DNA from: an uncultured Clostridia bacterium
GTDB taxonomy: Bacteria; Bacillota; Clostridia; UBA1381
Direction of reading: 5' to 3'
NCBI GenBank assembly: GCA_944391255.1
Contig: CALXSW010000205.1
Location: 1-36,163 of the forward strand
DNA length: 36,163 bases
Shown here: one piece after another, positions 1-7,840 of the stretch
Numbering within the stretch: position 1 is the stretch's first letter
How the letters are laid out: each line of letters starts with the position of its first letter
Translations under genes and position numbers: made by a program
Notes under the pieces: model-generated
The model's input: the letters and a program-made list of their open reading frames with translations, nothing else
The model's database searches: none
Told to the model about the DNA's origin: nothing

Positions 1-48
1 GCATGCTACACAGTAATTTTTATCTACAAACGCATAAAGTTTTGCCAT
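1..48 (-). CDS. 4Fe-4S ferredoxin-type protein, N-terminus only
   Basis: On the minus strand a GAGGTGG ribosome binding site (54-60) precedes an ATG at 46-48, and the frame stays open to the window edge. The 16 visible residues read MAKLYAFVDKNYCVAC. A short N-terminus with a Val-Asp, then Cys-x2-Cys, is typical of small bacterial ferredoxins and 4Fe-4S electron carriers, where the CxxC opens a cluster-binding motif. The rest of the gene lies outside the window, so the exact family cannot be given. A consensus-like promoter lies just upstream at 84-112, so this is a separately transcribed gene divergent from alaS. Confidence 0.6.
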   Translation of the reverse strand, partial: MAKLYAFVDKNYCVAC

Positions 49-83
49 ATCGTCCACCTCCGATAGCTGTATTTTATATATTA

Positions 84-112
84 GGTATAACATATATGGA
101 GCGTAATGTCAA
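84..112 (-). promoter_or_regulatory. Sigma-A-type promoter of the ferredoxin-like gene
   Basis: Read on the minus strand, TTGACA (107-112) and TATACC (84-89) are separated by exactly 17 bp. The predicted transcript would start near position 77 and reach the ATG at 48. Confidence 0.65.
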
Positions 113-215
113 TATTTTCTGTGTGAAATAAAAAATCTGGCGTAATATAACATGAAAAACATATATAAAAATATAATAAATATGTATAAAAAACGAAGAA
201 AATTGTGTAGAATAC

Positions 216-244
216 TTGACAATTACACCCAAAGAATATATAAT
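216..244 (+). promoter_or_regulatory. Sigma-A-type promoter of alaS
   Basis: A perfect TTGACA (216-221), a 17-bp spacer and a perfect TATAAT (239-244) precede alaS. The leader is only about 45 nt long, which leaves no room for a T-box antiterminator, a common control of tRNA synthetase genes in Firmicutes. Confidence 0.85.
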
Positions 245-294
245 AAATACAATTGGGTTTAATTTGTTTTAAGCATGGAAAGGAATGAATATTA

Positions 295-2931
295 ATGAAA
301 TATATGGGAGTTAATGAAATTCGAGAGAAGTTTCTTAGCTTTTTTGAATCAAAGGGCTGTTTGAGATTGGGCAGCTTTTCACTTGTACCGAAAAATGACG
401 CGAGTCTTTTACTTATAAATTCAGGTATGGCGCCGATGAAGAAGTGGTTTACAGGAGCAGAGGAGCCGCCAAGACATAGAGTTACAACGTGTCAGAAGTG
501 TATAAGAACAGGCGACATCGAAAACGTGGGTAAGACAGCTCGTCACGGCACGTTCTTTGAAATGCTTGGTAATTTCTCTTTTGGTGACTATTTCAAGAGA
601 GAGGCTACATCATGGGCGTGGGAGTTCTTCACAAAGGTTATGGAGATACCGGTTGAAAAGCTTTGGGTATCTATATATGAAGATGATGATGAAGCGCGCG
701 ATATATGGATAAACGAAGTGGGCGTTGCCCCAGAGAGAATTGTTAAGCTGGGCAAGGAAGATAACTTCTGGGAACACGGCACAGGTCCTTGCGGCCCATG
801 TTCTGAAATATATTATGACCGCGGTGAAAAGTACGGCTGCGGCTCTCCTACATGCGGTGTAGGCTGTGACTGTGACAGATTTATGGAAGTTTGGAATCTT
901 GTATTCACTCAGTTTGATAAGGATGAGGAAGGCAATTATAACCGCCTTGCAAATCCTAATATCGATACGGGAATGGGCCTTGAAAGACTTGCGGTCGTTA
1001 TGCAGGATGTAGATAACCTGTTTGAGGTCGATACGGTTCAGGATGTTATTAAGCATATATCAAGCATCGCGGGCGTTGATTATAAGACAGATGAGAAAAA
1101 GGATATATCATTAAGAGTTATAGCCGATCATATACGCTCTACTGTAATGATGGTTTCAGACGGCGTTATACCTTCAAATGAGGGCAGAGGATACGTTTTG
1201 AGAAGACTTTTAAGACGCGCGGCTCGTCATGGCAAGCTTCTTAATATAGACCGTCAGTTCCTCTATGAGGTAGCGGAAACGGTTATAGAATGTTCAAAGA
1301 CGGCTTATCCGGAGCTTGAGGAAAAGAAGGATTATATAACAAAGATAATAAAGAAAGAGGAAGAACGATTTGATGCCACTATAGACAACGGTATCATTGT
1401 TCTTAATAAATATATCGAAGAGGCTAAGGCGGCAGGAAAGAACAATATATCAGGAGATGCCGCATTCAAGCTTCATGACACATACGGTTTCCCTCTTGAT
1501 CTTACGATCGAGATGGCTGAGGAGCAGGGACTTGAAGTTGATGTTGACGGATTTAACGCGGCTATGACTGAACAGAAGCTTACAGCTAAAAATGCTCGTA
1601 AGGACGGTTCAAGCTGGGATGATGATACGGCGTATGACTTCAAGGATATAGCAAAGACAGAATTTGTCGGTTATACAGAGCTTGAGTCAGAAGCAGATGT
1701 CCTTGCAATGGCTATTGAGGGAGCAGGCAATGTGGATATGATAATGGACGGCCAGAAAGCGTATATAGTTACGGACAAGACTCCGTTCTATGCTGAAATG
1801 GGCGGACAGACAGGTGACATAGGTACAATATCTCAGAATGGCGCTGTTGTGGCAAAGGTATTGAACACGACAAAGACAGGAGAGGGCATATATGTTCATG
1901 AGATAGAGGCTGAAGCGGAGATCACAGGCGGCAAGGTGACAATGACAGTTGATAAGGAAAATAGAATGGCTGTCAGCAGAAACCATTCCGCAACTCATCT
2001 TTTGCACAAGGCGCTCAAGGAAATTCTCGGCACACATGTAGCACAGGCGGGATCGCTTGTTGATAAGGATCATCTCAGATTCGATTTTTCACATTTTGAA
2101 GCGATGACTACAGAGCAGATCAAAGAGGCGGAAGAAAAGGTAAATAACGCTATTCTTGAATGTCTGCCGATAGTTGTTAAGGAGCTGCCTATTGATGAGG
2201 CAAAGAAGCTCGGAGCGGAAGCTCAGTTTGGTGAAAAGTACGGCGATGTCGTAAGAGTTGTGTCGATGGGCGACTGGAGCATTGAATTCTGCGGTGGTAC
2301 TCATCTTACAAATACAGCTCAGTGCGGTTTATTTAAGATAAAATCAGAAAGCGGCGTTGCGGCAGGCGTAAGAAGAATAGAAGCTGTAACTGGACGCGGA
2401 GTTCTTGATATGATCTCATCATATGAAAATGTTCTAAACAGCACAGCGTCGGCTCTTAAAACTAACAGGATAATGGAGCTTGACAAGAAGGCTGAAGCGG
2501 TAATGGCTGAAAATAAGGAGCTTTCGAAGAAGATAGAAGGTTTCAATGATAAGCTCGCAGCTATGCGCACTCAGAATATGATGGCAGGAATAAAGCACCT
2601 CGGCGAGGTAAATATTCTCACGGCTCAGGTAGATGGAATGAACGCTGACGAAATGAAGGCTTTAGGCGACAATGCTAAGTCTAATATGGAAAACGGCGTA
2701 GTAGTTCTTGCGTCAAACACAGATGGCAAGATAACATTTGTCGCAATGGCAATGAAGGAAGCCGTAGCAAAAGGCGTTCACTGCGGAAAGATCATAAAGG
2801 AAATAACTGAAATTTGCGGTGGCCGCGGCGGTGGTAAGCCTGATATGGCACAGGGCGGAGGCAAGGACGCATTGAAGATAGATGACGCTCTGTCAAAGGT
2901 CGATGAAATTGTACTTGGTCAATTGAAGTAA
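295..2931 (+). CDS. alaS: Alanine--tRNA ligase
   Basis: AlaRS charges tRNA-Ala with alanine in the cytoplasm and hydrolyses mischarged Ser/Gly-tRNA-Ala. The 878-residue length is normal for the bacterial enzyme. The N-terminal class II catalytic core begins MKYMGVNEIREKF. The editing domain carries the zinc ligands H564 and H568 (HSATH) and C666 and H670 (CGGTH). A DHHA1-like glycine-rich tail (GGRGGGKPDMAQGG) closes the protein. The ATG at 295 has a GGAAAGGA-type binding site at 277-284; the ATG three codons later is the alternative start. The gene has its own strong promoter at 216-244 and ends just before a row of hairpins that may limit read-through into the hydrogenase genes. No missing key residue was seen. 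Confidence 0.97.
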   Translation: MKYMGVNEIREKFLSFFESKGCLRLGSFSLVPKNDASLLLINSGMAPMKKWFTGAEEPPRHRVTTCQKCIRTGDIENVGKTARHGTFFEMLGNFSFGDYFKREATSWAWEFFTKVMEIPVEKLWVSIYEDDDEARDIWINEVGVAPERIVKLGKEDNFWEHGTGPCGPCSEIYYDRGEKYGCGSPTCGVGCDCDRFMEVWNLVFTQFDKDEEGNYNRLANPNIDTGMGLERLAVVMQDVDNLFEVDTVQDVIKHISSIAGVDYKTDEKKDISLRVIADHIRSTVMMVSDGVIPSNEGRGYVLRRLLRRAARHGKLLNIDRQFLYEVAETVIECSKTAYPELEEKKDYITKIIKKEEERFDATIDNGIIVLNKYIEEAKAAGKNNISGDAAFKLHDTYGFPLDLTIEMAEEQGLEVDVDGFNAAMTEQKLTAKNARKDGSSWDDDTAYDFKDIAKTEFVGYTELESEADVLAMAIEGAGNVDMIMDGQKAYIVTDKTPFYAEMGGQTGDIGTISQNGAVVAKVLNTTKTGEGIYVHEIEAEAEITGGKVTMTVDKENRMAVSRNHSATHLLHKALKEILGTHVAQAGSLVDKDHLRFDFSHFEAMTTEQIKEAEEKVNNAILECLPIVVKELPIDEAKKLGAEAQFGEKYGDVVRVVSMGDWSIEFCGGTHLTNTAQCGLFKIKSESGVAAGVRRIEAVTGRGVLDMISSYENVLNSTASALKTNRIMELDKKAEAVMAENKELSKKIEGFNDKLAAMRTQNMMAGIKHLGEVNILTAQVDGMNADEMKALGDNAKSNMENGVVVLASNTDGKITFVAMAMKEAVAKGVHCGKIIKEITEICGGRGGGKPDMAQGGGKDALKIDDALSKVDEIVLGQLK

Positions 2932-2952
2932 GAAAATCCCGCTTGCAGTGGG

Positions 2953-3030
2953 TTGAGGCATTTAAATAAATGCCTATAAATGACAATTATAGGCAATTGT
3001 GTGTTTCTGCGCGCAATTGCCTGTTTTTTT
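2953..3030 (+). promoter_or_regulatory. Overlapping hairpins ending in a terminator (attenuator-like)
   Basis: Three inverted repeats overlap in series. A is AGGCATTT (2956-2963) with AAATGCCT (2968-2975). B is TGCCTATA (2971-2978) with TATAGGCA (2988-2995). C is AGGCAATTG (2991-2999) with CAATTGCCT (3014-3022), followed by GTTTTTTT (3023-3030), which is a rho-independent terminator. B shares bases with both A and C, so A+C and B exclude each other, the usual attenuator logic. A second reading is a weak promoter, TTGAGG (2953-2958), 16 bp, TATAAA (2975-2980), with palindrome A in the spacer as an operator. Which reading holds cannot be decided from sequence. Confidence 0.6.
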
Positions 3031-3059
3031 AAAAATTTTAAATGTAAGGAGGAAAAAAG

Positions 3060-3584
3060 ATGTACAAAAAGCCATCTATACCGTTTAAAGGCACGAAAAC
3101 ACAGGAAAATGAACTGCGTGACTTTATACTTCAGGAAAAAGATGTGCCGGGCGCGCTTATGCCGGTACTTCAAAAGGCACAGGAGATCTATGGCTATCTG
3201 CCGATAGAAGTGCAAACGATCGTTGCTGATATGCTCGGTCTGTCGCTCAGTGAGGTCTATGGTGTCGTAACGTTCTATTCACAGTTTTCGCTTAATCCGA
3301 AGGGCGATCACAGAATAAGTATCTGCCTTGGAACCGCGTGCTATGTAAAGGGCGCGGATAAGATACTTGAAGCTTTGCAGGAAAAGCTCGGTATAAAGGT
3401 AGGTGAATGCACCCCTGACGGAGTATTCTCACTTGATTCATGCAGATGTGTCGGAGCGTGCGGACTCGCGCCTGTAATGATGGTTGACGATGATGTATAC
3501 GGAAGAATGACTGTAGATCAGATCGACGGTATTTTGCAGAAATACATATCGAAAAATCATGAGTTTAGAAAAAGAAAGAAATAA
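3060..3584 (+). CDS. hydC: NuoE-like [2Fe-2S] subunit of electron-bifurcating [FeFe]-hydrogenase (HydC type)
   Basis: This 174-residue protein is a thioredoxin-like [2Fe-2S] subunit related to NuoE of complex I. The cluster ligands are visible as C89-x4-C94 and C130-x3-C134, the exact family spacing. An N-terminal helical part (GALMPVLQKAQEIYGYLP, YGVVTFYSQF) matches the family. In trimeric NAD-linked hydrogenases this subunit (HydC or HndA) docks on the NuoF-like subunit. The start ATG has an AAGGAGG at 3046-3052. The next gene begins 12 bp after the stop codon, so the three hydrogenase genes form one operon. Its expression may be set by the hairpins just upstream. Confidence 0.93.
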   Translation: MYKKPSIPFKGTKTQENELRDFILQEKDVPGALMPVLQKAQEIYGYLPIEVQTIVADMLGLSLSEVYGVVTFYSQFSLNPKGDHRISICLGTACYVKGADKILEALQEKLGIKVGECTPDGVFSLDSCRCVGACGLAPVMMVDDDVYGRMTVDQIDGILQKYISKNHEFRKRKK

Positions 3585-3596
3585 GGAGGTAATGTA

Positions 3597-5480
3597 ATGC
3601 TTAGTATTGACGAACTTAATAAAATTCGCGAAAGCAAAAAGAAGCTTGTTGAAATGCGTCATCACGGCGACGGCGCGCCGAAGGGCTGCGCTTATAAATA
3701 CCAGGTACTTGTATGCGGCGGTACAGGCTGTACCTCCTCAGGAAGTAAGAAAGTAATAGAAACTCTCGAAGAGGAAATAAAGAAGAATGGTCTTGAGAAA
3801 GATGTTCATATAGTAAGAACAGGCTGTTTTGGTCTATGCTCTCTCGGACCTATAATGATAGTATATCCGGAAGGCTCATTCTATGCGAGAGTAACTACGG
3901 ACGAGATACCTAAAATCGTTGAGCAGCATCTTAAGAACGGAAAAGTCGTAAAGGAAATGCTTTACGAGCAGACTGTAAAAGAGGATGGAACAGTCATATC
4001 ACTTGATGAAACTGACTTTTATAGAAAACAGCTCAGAGTCGCGCTCAGAAACTGCGGCGTTATAGACCCTGAAGATATAGAAGAATACATAGCTACAGGC
4101 GGATATCAGGCGCTTGCAAAGGTACTGACATCGATGACGCCTGATGATGTAATAGATGTACTGTTAAAATCCGGACTTCGCGGAAGAGGCGGCGGCGGAT
4201 TCCCTACAGGCCGCAAATGGGCATTTGCAAAGGCATCACAGGACGATCAGAAATATGTATGCTGTAACGCCGATGAAGGTGACCCTGGCGCGTTTATGGA
4301 CCGTTCAATACTTGAGGGTGACCCGCATTCAATACTTGAGGCTATGGCTATAGCAGGATATACGATAGGCGCGGATAAAGGTTATATATACGTCCGTGCA
4401 GAATACCCTGTAGCGGTAGAAAGACTTAGAATAGCAATAGCTCAGGCTGAGGAATACGGACTTCTCGGTGACGGCATATTCGGAACGGATTTTTCATTCA
4501 GAGTGGAGCTGCGTCTTGGTGCCGGAGCGTTTGTCTGCGGTGAGGAAACAGCGCTTATGACATCTATAGAAGGTCACAGAGGCGAGCCGCGTCCGCGTCC
4601 GCCGTTCCCGGCCGTAAAGGGACTTTTTGGTAAGCCGACAATACTCAACAATGTTGAAACATATGCGAACATACCTCAGATAATAACAAAGGGAGCCGAA
4701 TGGTTCGCAAGCATGGGTACGGAAACGTCAAAGGGAACAAAGGTATTCGCGCTTGGCGGAAAGATCACGAATGTAGGTCTTGTTGAAGTACCGATGGGAA
4801 CAACGTTGAGAGAAATTATAGAGGAAATAGGCGGCGGCGTGCCTGACGGCAAGAAATTCAAGGCAGCTCAGACAGGCGGACCGTCGGGCGGATGTATACC
4901 GGCTTGTCATATCGATGTGCCTATAGACTATGAGCATCTTATGGCTTTAGGATCGATGATGGGTTCAGGCGGACTTATAGTTATGGACGAGGATACATGT
5001 ATGGTCGATATAGCTAAGTTCTTCCTTGAATTCACTGTTGATGAATCATGCGGAAAATGTACACCGTGCCGAATCGGAACAAGACGTCTTTATCAGTTCA
5101 TAGACAGGATAACAAAGGGCAAGGCGGAAATGGAAGATATCGCAAAGATAAAAGAGTTGTGCGCTCACATGAAATCGACATCTCTCTGCGCTCTTGGTCA
5201 GACAACGCCAAACCCTGTAATATCCACAATGCATTATTTTGAGGACGAATATATAGCTCATGTCAAGGATAAGACATGTCCGTCAGGAGTATGTAAGGAT
5301 CTTCTTAAATATCAGATACTGCCTGATAAGTGTAAGGGTTGTACGCTGTGCGCGAGAAACTGTCCTGTTGACGCGATTTCAGGCGCTCCAAAGAAACCGC
5401 ATGTTATCGATAGACATAAGTGTATAAAGTGCGGATTGTGTATGCGTAACTGTAAGTTTGATGCGATCGTGAAGAAATAA
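3597..5480 (+). CDS. hydB: NuoF-like NAD/FMN subunit of electron-bifurcating [FeFe]-hydrogenase (HydB type)
   Basis: This 627-residue flavoprotein carries the NAD(H) and FMN sites of the hydrogenase. The domains in order are: an N-terminal thioredoxin-like [2Fe-2S] domain with C40, C45, C77 and C81; the NuoF core with the glycine-rich GRGGGGFPTGRKW loop near residue 195; a 4Fe-4S site with C485, C488, C491 and C531 (ESCGKCTPC and LCALG); and a C-terminal two-cluster ferredoxin domain with C579/582/585/589 and C609/612/615/619. This architecture is that of HydB/HndC in trimeric bifurcating hydrogenases rather than plain complex I NuoF. An AAGGAGG overlaps the stop of hydC and serves this ATG. 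hydA begins 14 bp after the stop. Confidence 0.94.
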   Translation: MLSIDELNKIRESKKKLVEMRHHGDGAPKGCAYKYQVLVCGGTGCTSSGSKKVIETLEEEIKKNGLEKDVHIVRTGCFGLCSLGPIMIVYPEGSFYARVTTDEIPKIVEQHLKNGKVVKEMLYEQTVKEDGTVISLDETDFYRKQLRVALRNCGVIDPEDIEEYIATGGYQALAKVLTSMTPDDVIDVLLKSGLRGRGGGGFPTGRKWAFAKASQDDQKYVCCNADEGDPGAFMDRSILEGDPHSILEAMAIAGYTIGADKGYIYVRAEYPVAVERLRIAIAQAEEYGLLGDGIFGTDFSFRVELRLGAGAFVCGEETALMTSIEGHRGEPRPRPPFPAVKGLFGKPTILNNVETYANIPQIITKGAEWFASMGTETSKGTKVFALGGKITNVGLVEVPMGTTLREIIEEIGGGVPDGKKFKAAQTGGPSGGCIPACHIDVPIDYEHLMALGSMMGSGGLIVMDEDTCMVDIAKFFLEFTVDESCGKCTPCRIGTRRLYQFIDRITKGKAEMEDIAKIKELCAHMKSTSLCALGQTTPNPVISTMHYFEDEYIAHVKDKTCPSGVCKDLLKYQILPDKCKGCTLCARNCPVDAISGAPKKPHVIDRHKCIKCGLCMRNCKFDAIVKK

Positions 5481-5494
5481 GGGGGGTGACTCAT

Positions 5495-7228
5495 ATGGTA
5501 AACTTGAAAATAAACGGCATGAAAGTCAGCGTACCTGAGGGTTATACCATTCTTCAGGCCGCTAAGGAAGTTAATGTTGAAATTCCTTCTCTCTGTTATC
5601 TCAAAGATGTGAACTGCATAGGCTCATGCCGCGTGTGCGTTGTTGAGGTAAAGGGAAGAAGAGGTCTTGTAGCATCATGCGTATACCCTGTAGAAGAGGG
5701 TATGGAGGTGTTTACAAATACTCCGGCTGTAAGAGAGTCAAGAAAGACTACAATAGAGCTTATTCTGTCAACACATCATAAGAAGTGTCTTTCGTGCGTT
5801 AGAGGAAACAACTGTGAATTGCAGAAGATAGCGTTTGACTATGGTGTTGACGAGGATAGATTCGTTCAGGAAGAGATACAGTATGAGATAGATGATCATT
5901 CGCCTTATATAATACGCGATAAGAACAAGTGTATACTTTGCCGCCGTTGTACAGCAGCGTGCAATAAAATACAAGGCATCGGCGCTATAGGCGAGATCGG
6001 CAGAGGATATAAGGTCCATATAGACTGCGCTTTCGAAAAGAGCCTTGGAGAGGCTCCTTGTGTCGGCTGCGGACAGTGTATAGTTGCGTGTCCTGTAGGC
6101 GCTCTTAATGAAAAGAGTAATATCGATGATGTATGGGACGCGATTGCTGATGAAAAGAAAAAGGTAATATTCTTTACAGCGACGTCTATAAGAGCGACTC
6201 TCGGAGAATGCTTTGAAAGACCTATAGGCACTAATGTGGAAGGTCAGATGGTTGCGGCTATACGTCGTCTCGGCGTTGACAGCGTGTTCAATATGGACGT
6301 CACAGCCGATCTCACGATAATGGAAGAAGCGACAGAGTTTATTGAGAGAATAAAGAACCGTGAAACGCTGCCGATGTTCACAAGCTGCTGTCCGGGCTGG
6401 GTAAAATTTGTAGAGCATTATTATCCTGAATTTATACCTAACATTTCGACATGTCAGTCACCACAGCAGATGTTCGGAGCTGTGCTTAAATCATATTATG
6501 CTCATAAGATGGGTATAAATCCGAAGGATATGTTTGTTGTGAGCGTTATTCCATGTACAGCGAAGAAGTTTGAATGTACGCGTTCAGAGGAAAATACATT
6601 TGATTTCAGAGATGTTGACGTTTCGCTTACAACGCGTGAGCTTGCAAAGATGATAAAGGGCGCGGGCATTAATTTCAATGATCTTCCGAATGAAAAATTC
6701 GATGATCCGTTTGGAATAGCGTCAGGCGCCGGAGCAATATTCGGAGCTACAGGCGGAGTTATGGAGGCGGCTCTCAGAACGGCTGCCGATATTATCGATG
6801 GACCGTCAAATAAAAAGCTTGAGTTCAAAGAGGTCAGAGGAACGCAGGGTATAAAGGAAGCTAATTATACCTTGGGCGGCAAGACGTTCAGAATAGCCGT
6901 TGTATCAGGTCTTGCAAATGCGAGAACAGTTCTTGACGGTTTGAAGTCGGGCGAAAGAGCATATGATTTTGTTGAGGTTATGGCATGTCCTGGCGGCTGT
7001 ATAAACGGCGGAGGTCAGCCGATACAGGGCGACAGTGTGCGTAACTATGTAGATCTTAAGACTCTGCGCGCTAAGGCACTTTACACAGCTGACAAGAGAA
7101 TGAAGCTCAGAAAATCTCATGAAAGTCCTGTAATAAAAATGCTTTATGACGAGTACTTTGACGCTCCGGGAAAACATCGTGCTCACAGACTTCTTCATAC
7201 AACATACGTAAAGCGTGAAAAATTCTGA
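5495..7228 (+). CDS. hydA: [FeFe]-hydrogenase catalytic subunit (HydA type)
   Basis: This 577-residue subunit reduces protons, or oxidises H2, at the H-cluster. The N-terminus holds a plant-type [2Fe-2S] domain, then a His/Cys-ligated 4Fe-4S motif (CLSCVRGNNCELQ), then two CxxCxxCxxxC clusters (CILCRRCTAAC and CVGCGQCIVAC). The three H-cluster signatures are TSCCPGW with C298 and C299, VIPCTAKKFE with C354, and MACPGGC with C498 and C502, followed by the GGGQP motif. The usual MPC of the second signature is IPC here (I352). I chose ATG 5495 because a G-rich binding site (5479-5486) sits 8 nt upstream; a GTG at 5486 lies inside that site. With hydC and hydB it forms a likely NADH/ferredoxin-coupled, H2-evolving complex in the cytoplasm. 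Confidence 0.95.
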   Translation: MVNLKINGMKVSVPEGYTILQAAKEVNVEIPSLCYLKDVNCIGSCRVCVVEVKGRRGLVASCVYPVEEGMEVFTNTPAVRESRKTTIELILSTHHKKCLSCVRGNNCELQKIAFDYGVDEDRFVQEEIQYEIDDHSPYIIRDKNKCILCRRCTAACNKIQGIGAIGEIGRGYKVHIDCAFEKSLGEAPCVGCGQCIVACPVGALNEKSNIDDVWDAIADEKKKVIFFTATSIRATLGECFERPIGTNVEGQMVAAIRRLGVDSVFNMDVTADLTIMEEATEFIERIKNRETLPMFTSCCPGWVKFVEHYYPEFIPNISTCQSPQQMFGAVLKSYYAHKMGINPKDMFVVSVIPCTAKKFECTRSEENTFDFRDVDVSLTTRELAKMIKGAGINFNDLPNEKFDDPFGIASGAGAIFGATGGVMEAALRTAADIIDGPSNKKLEFKEVRGTQGIKEANYTLGGKTFRIAVVSGLANARTVLDGLKSGERAYDFVEVMACPGGCINGGGQPIQGDSVRNYVDLKTLRAKALYTADKRMKLRKSHESPVIKMLYDEYFDAPGKHRAHRLLHTTYVKREKF

Positions 7229-7296
7229 TAAGCGCTTATGCCAGTTAGGCGCAATAAAACGAAACAGATACATAATTTGAAAGGAGCGATCGATAG

Positions 7297-7638
7297 ATGG
7301 CAGATTGTATTTTTTGCAAGATAATAGCCGGTGAAATACCGTCAACAAAGGTTTTTGAGGATGAAACTATGCTCGCGTTCCGCGATATAGATCCTCAGGC
7401 GCCTGAGCATATCGTAATAGTTCCTAAGGCTCATATAGAGTCTACTAACGATATAAATGTTACAAACAGCGGATTTGTGGCGGCTATTTTTGAAAAAATA
7501 CCTCAGATCGCGGCAAACTGCGGATTTGCCGAGGATGGATACAGAGTAGTTAATAACTGCGGCAAAAATGGCGGACAGACTGTACCGCATCTTCATTTCC
7601 ATCTTATGGGCGGCGCGGCAGCCGGAAAAATGTATTGA
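7297..7638 (+). CDS. hinT: HIT-family nucleoside phosphoramidase/hydrolase (HinT-like)
   Basis: This 113-residue protein has the family's standard size and the catalytic histidine triad H98-x-H100-x-H102 (HLHFH) near the C-terminus. The N-terminal CIFCKIIAGEIP is the classic HINT opening, and its CxxC is the zinc-type pair seen in many bacterial members. HINT proteins hydrolyse AMP-lysine-type phosphoramidates and some aminoacyl-adenylates; the physiological substrate here is not known. It follows hydA by 68 bp with no clear terminator between them and could be co-transcribed with it. Its binding site is GAAAGGAG. A strong hairpin terminator follows at 7650-7685. Confidence 0.93.
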   Translation: MADCIFCKIIAGEIPSTKVFEDETMLAFRDIDPQAPEHIVIVPKAHIESTNDINVTNSGFVAAIFEKIPQIAANCGFAEDGYRVVNNCGKNGGQTVPHLHFHLMGGAAAGKMY

Positions 7639-7649
7639 TCATATTATTA

Positions 7650-7685
7650 AAAATGAGGGGGCGTCTTGGAACGCCGCCTCATTTT
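7650..7685. terminator. Bidirectional-looking rho-independent terminator after hinT
   Basis: A 15-bp stem (7650-7664 with 7671-7685) has one mismatch and a 6-nt loop. It is A-rich on the left and T-rich on the right, so it could act on either strand. It closes the hydrogenase-hinT transcript. Confidence 0.85.
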
Positions 7686-7840
7686 AAGTTATTGGATAAT
7701 TATAATGATCTTAGGATGAAGATGTACTTTGATATGATCAATAATAATTGCAGTAATTAAATAAATAGTATTTTATACGCGTAATAAGCAGAATGACAAT
7801 TTCTGTTATTGAGATTTAATTTATTGAATGGAGGTTTTTT
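7686..7840. other. Intergenic stretch before the nuclease gene
   Basis: AT-rich spacer of about 155 bases. The nuclease gene must have its promoter here because a terminator lies upstream, but I found only weak candidates, such as TTGCAG at 7748-7753, and no convincing -35/-10 pair. A GGAGG binding site precedes the ATG at 7841. Confidence 0.4.

Noticed and set aside
2980..3030. ACAATT...AATTGT repeat considered as a Rex (NADH-sensing) operator for the hydrogenase operon
   Set aside because: It does not fit the TTGTTAA-type half-sites of clostridial Rex boxes, and the bases are better explained by the hairpins.
5486..5494. GTG at 5486 as start of hydA
   Set aside because: It sits inside the G-rich binding site; the ATG at 5495 has proper spacing.
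5768..6418. Long minus-strand open frame of 216 codons inside hydA
   Set aside because: It lies fully opposite a gene with complete hydrogenase motifs, has no ribosome binding site of note and encodes no recognisable domain; it is a by-product of codon bias.
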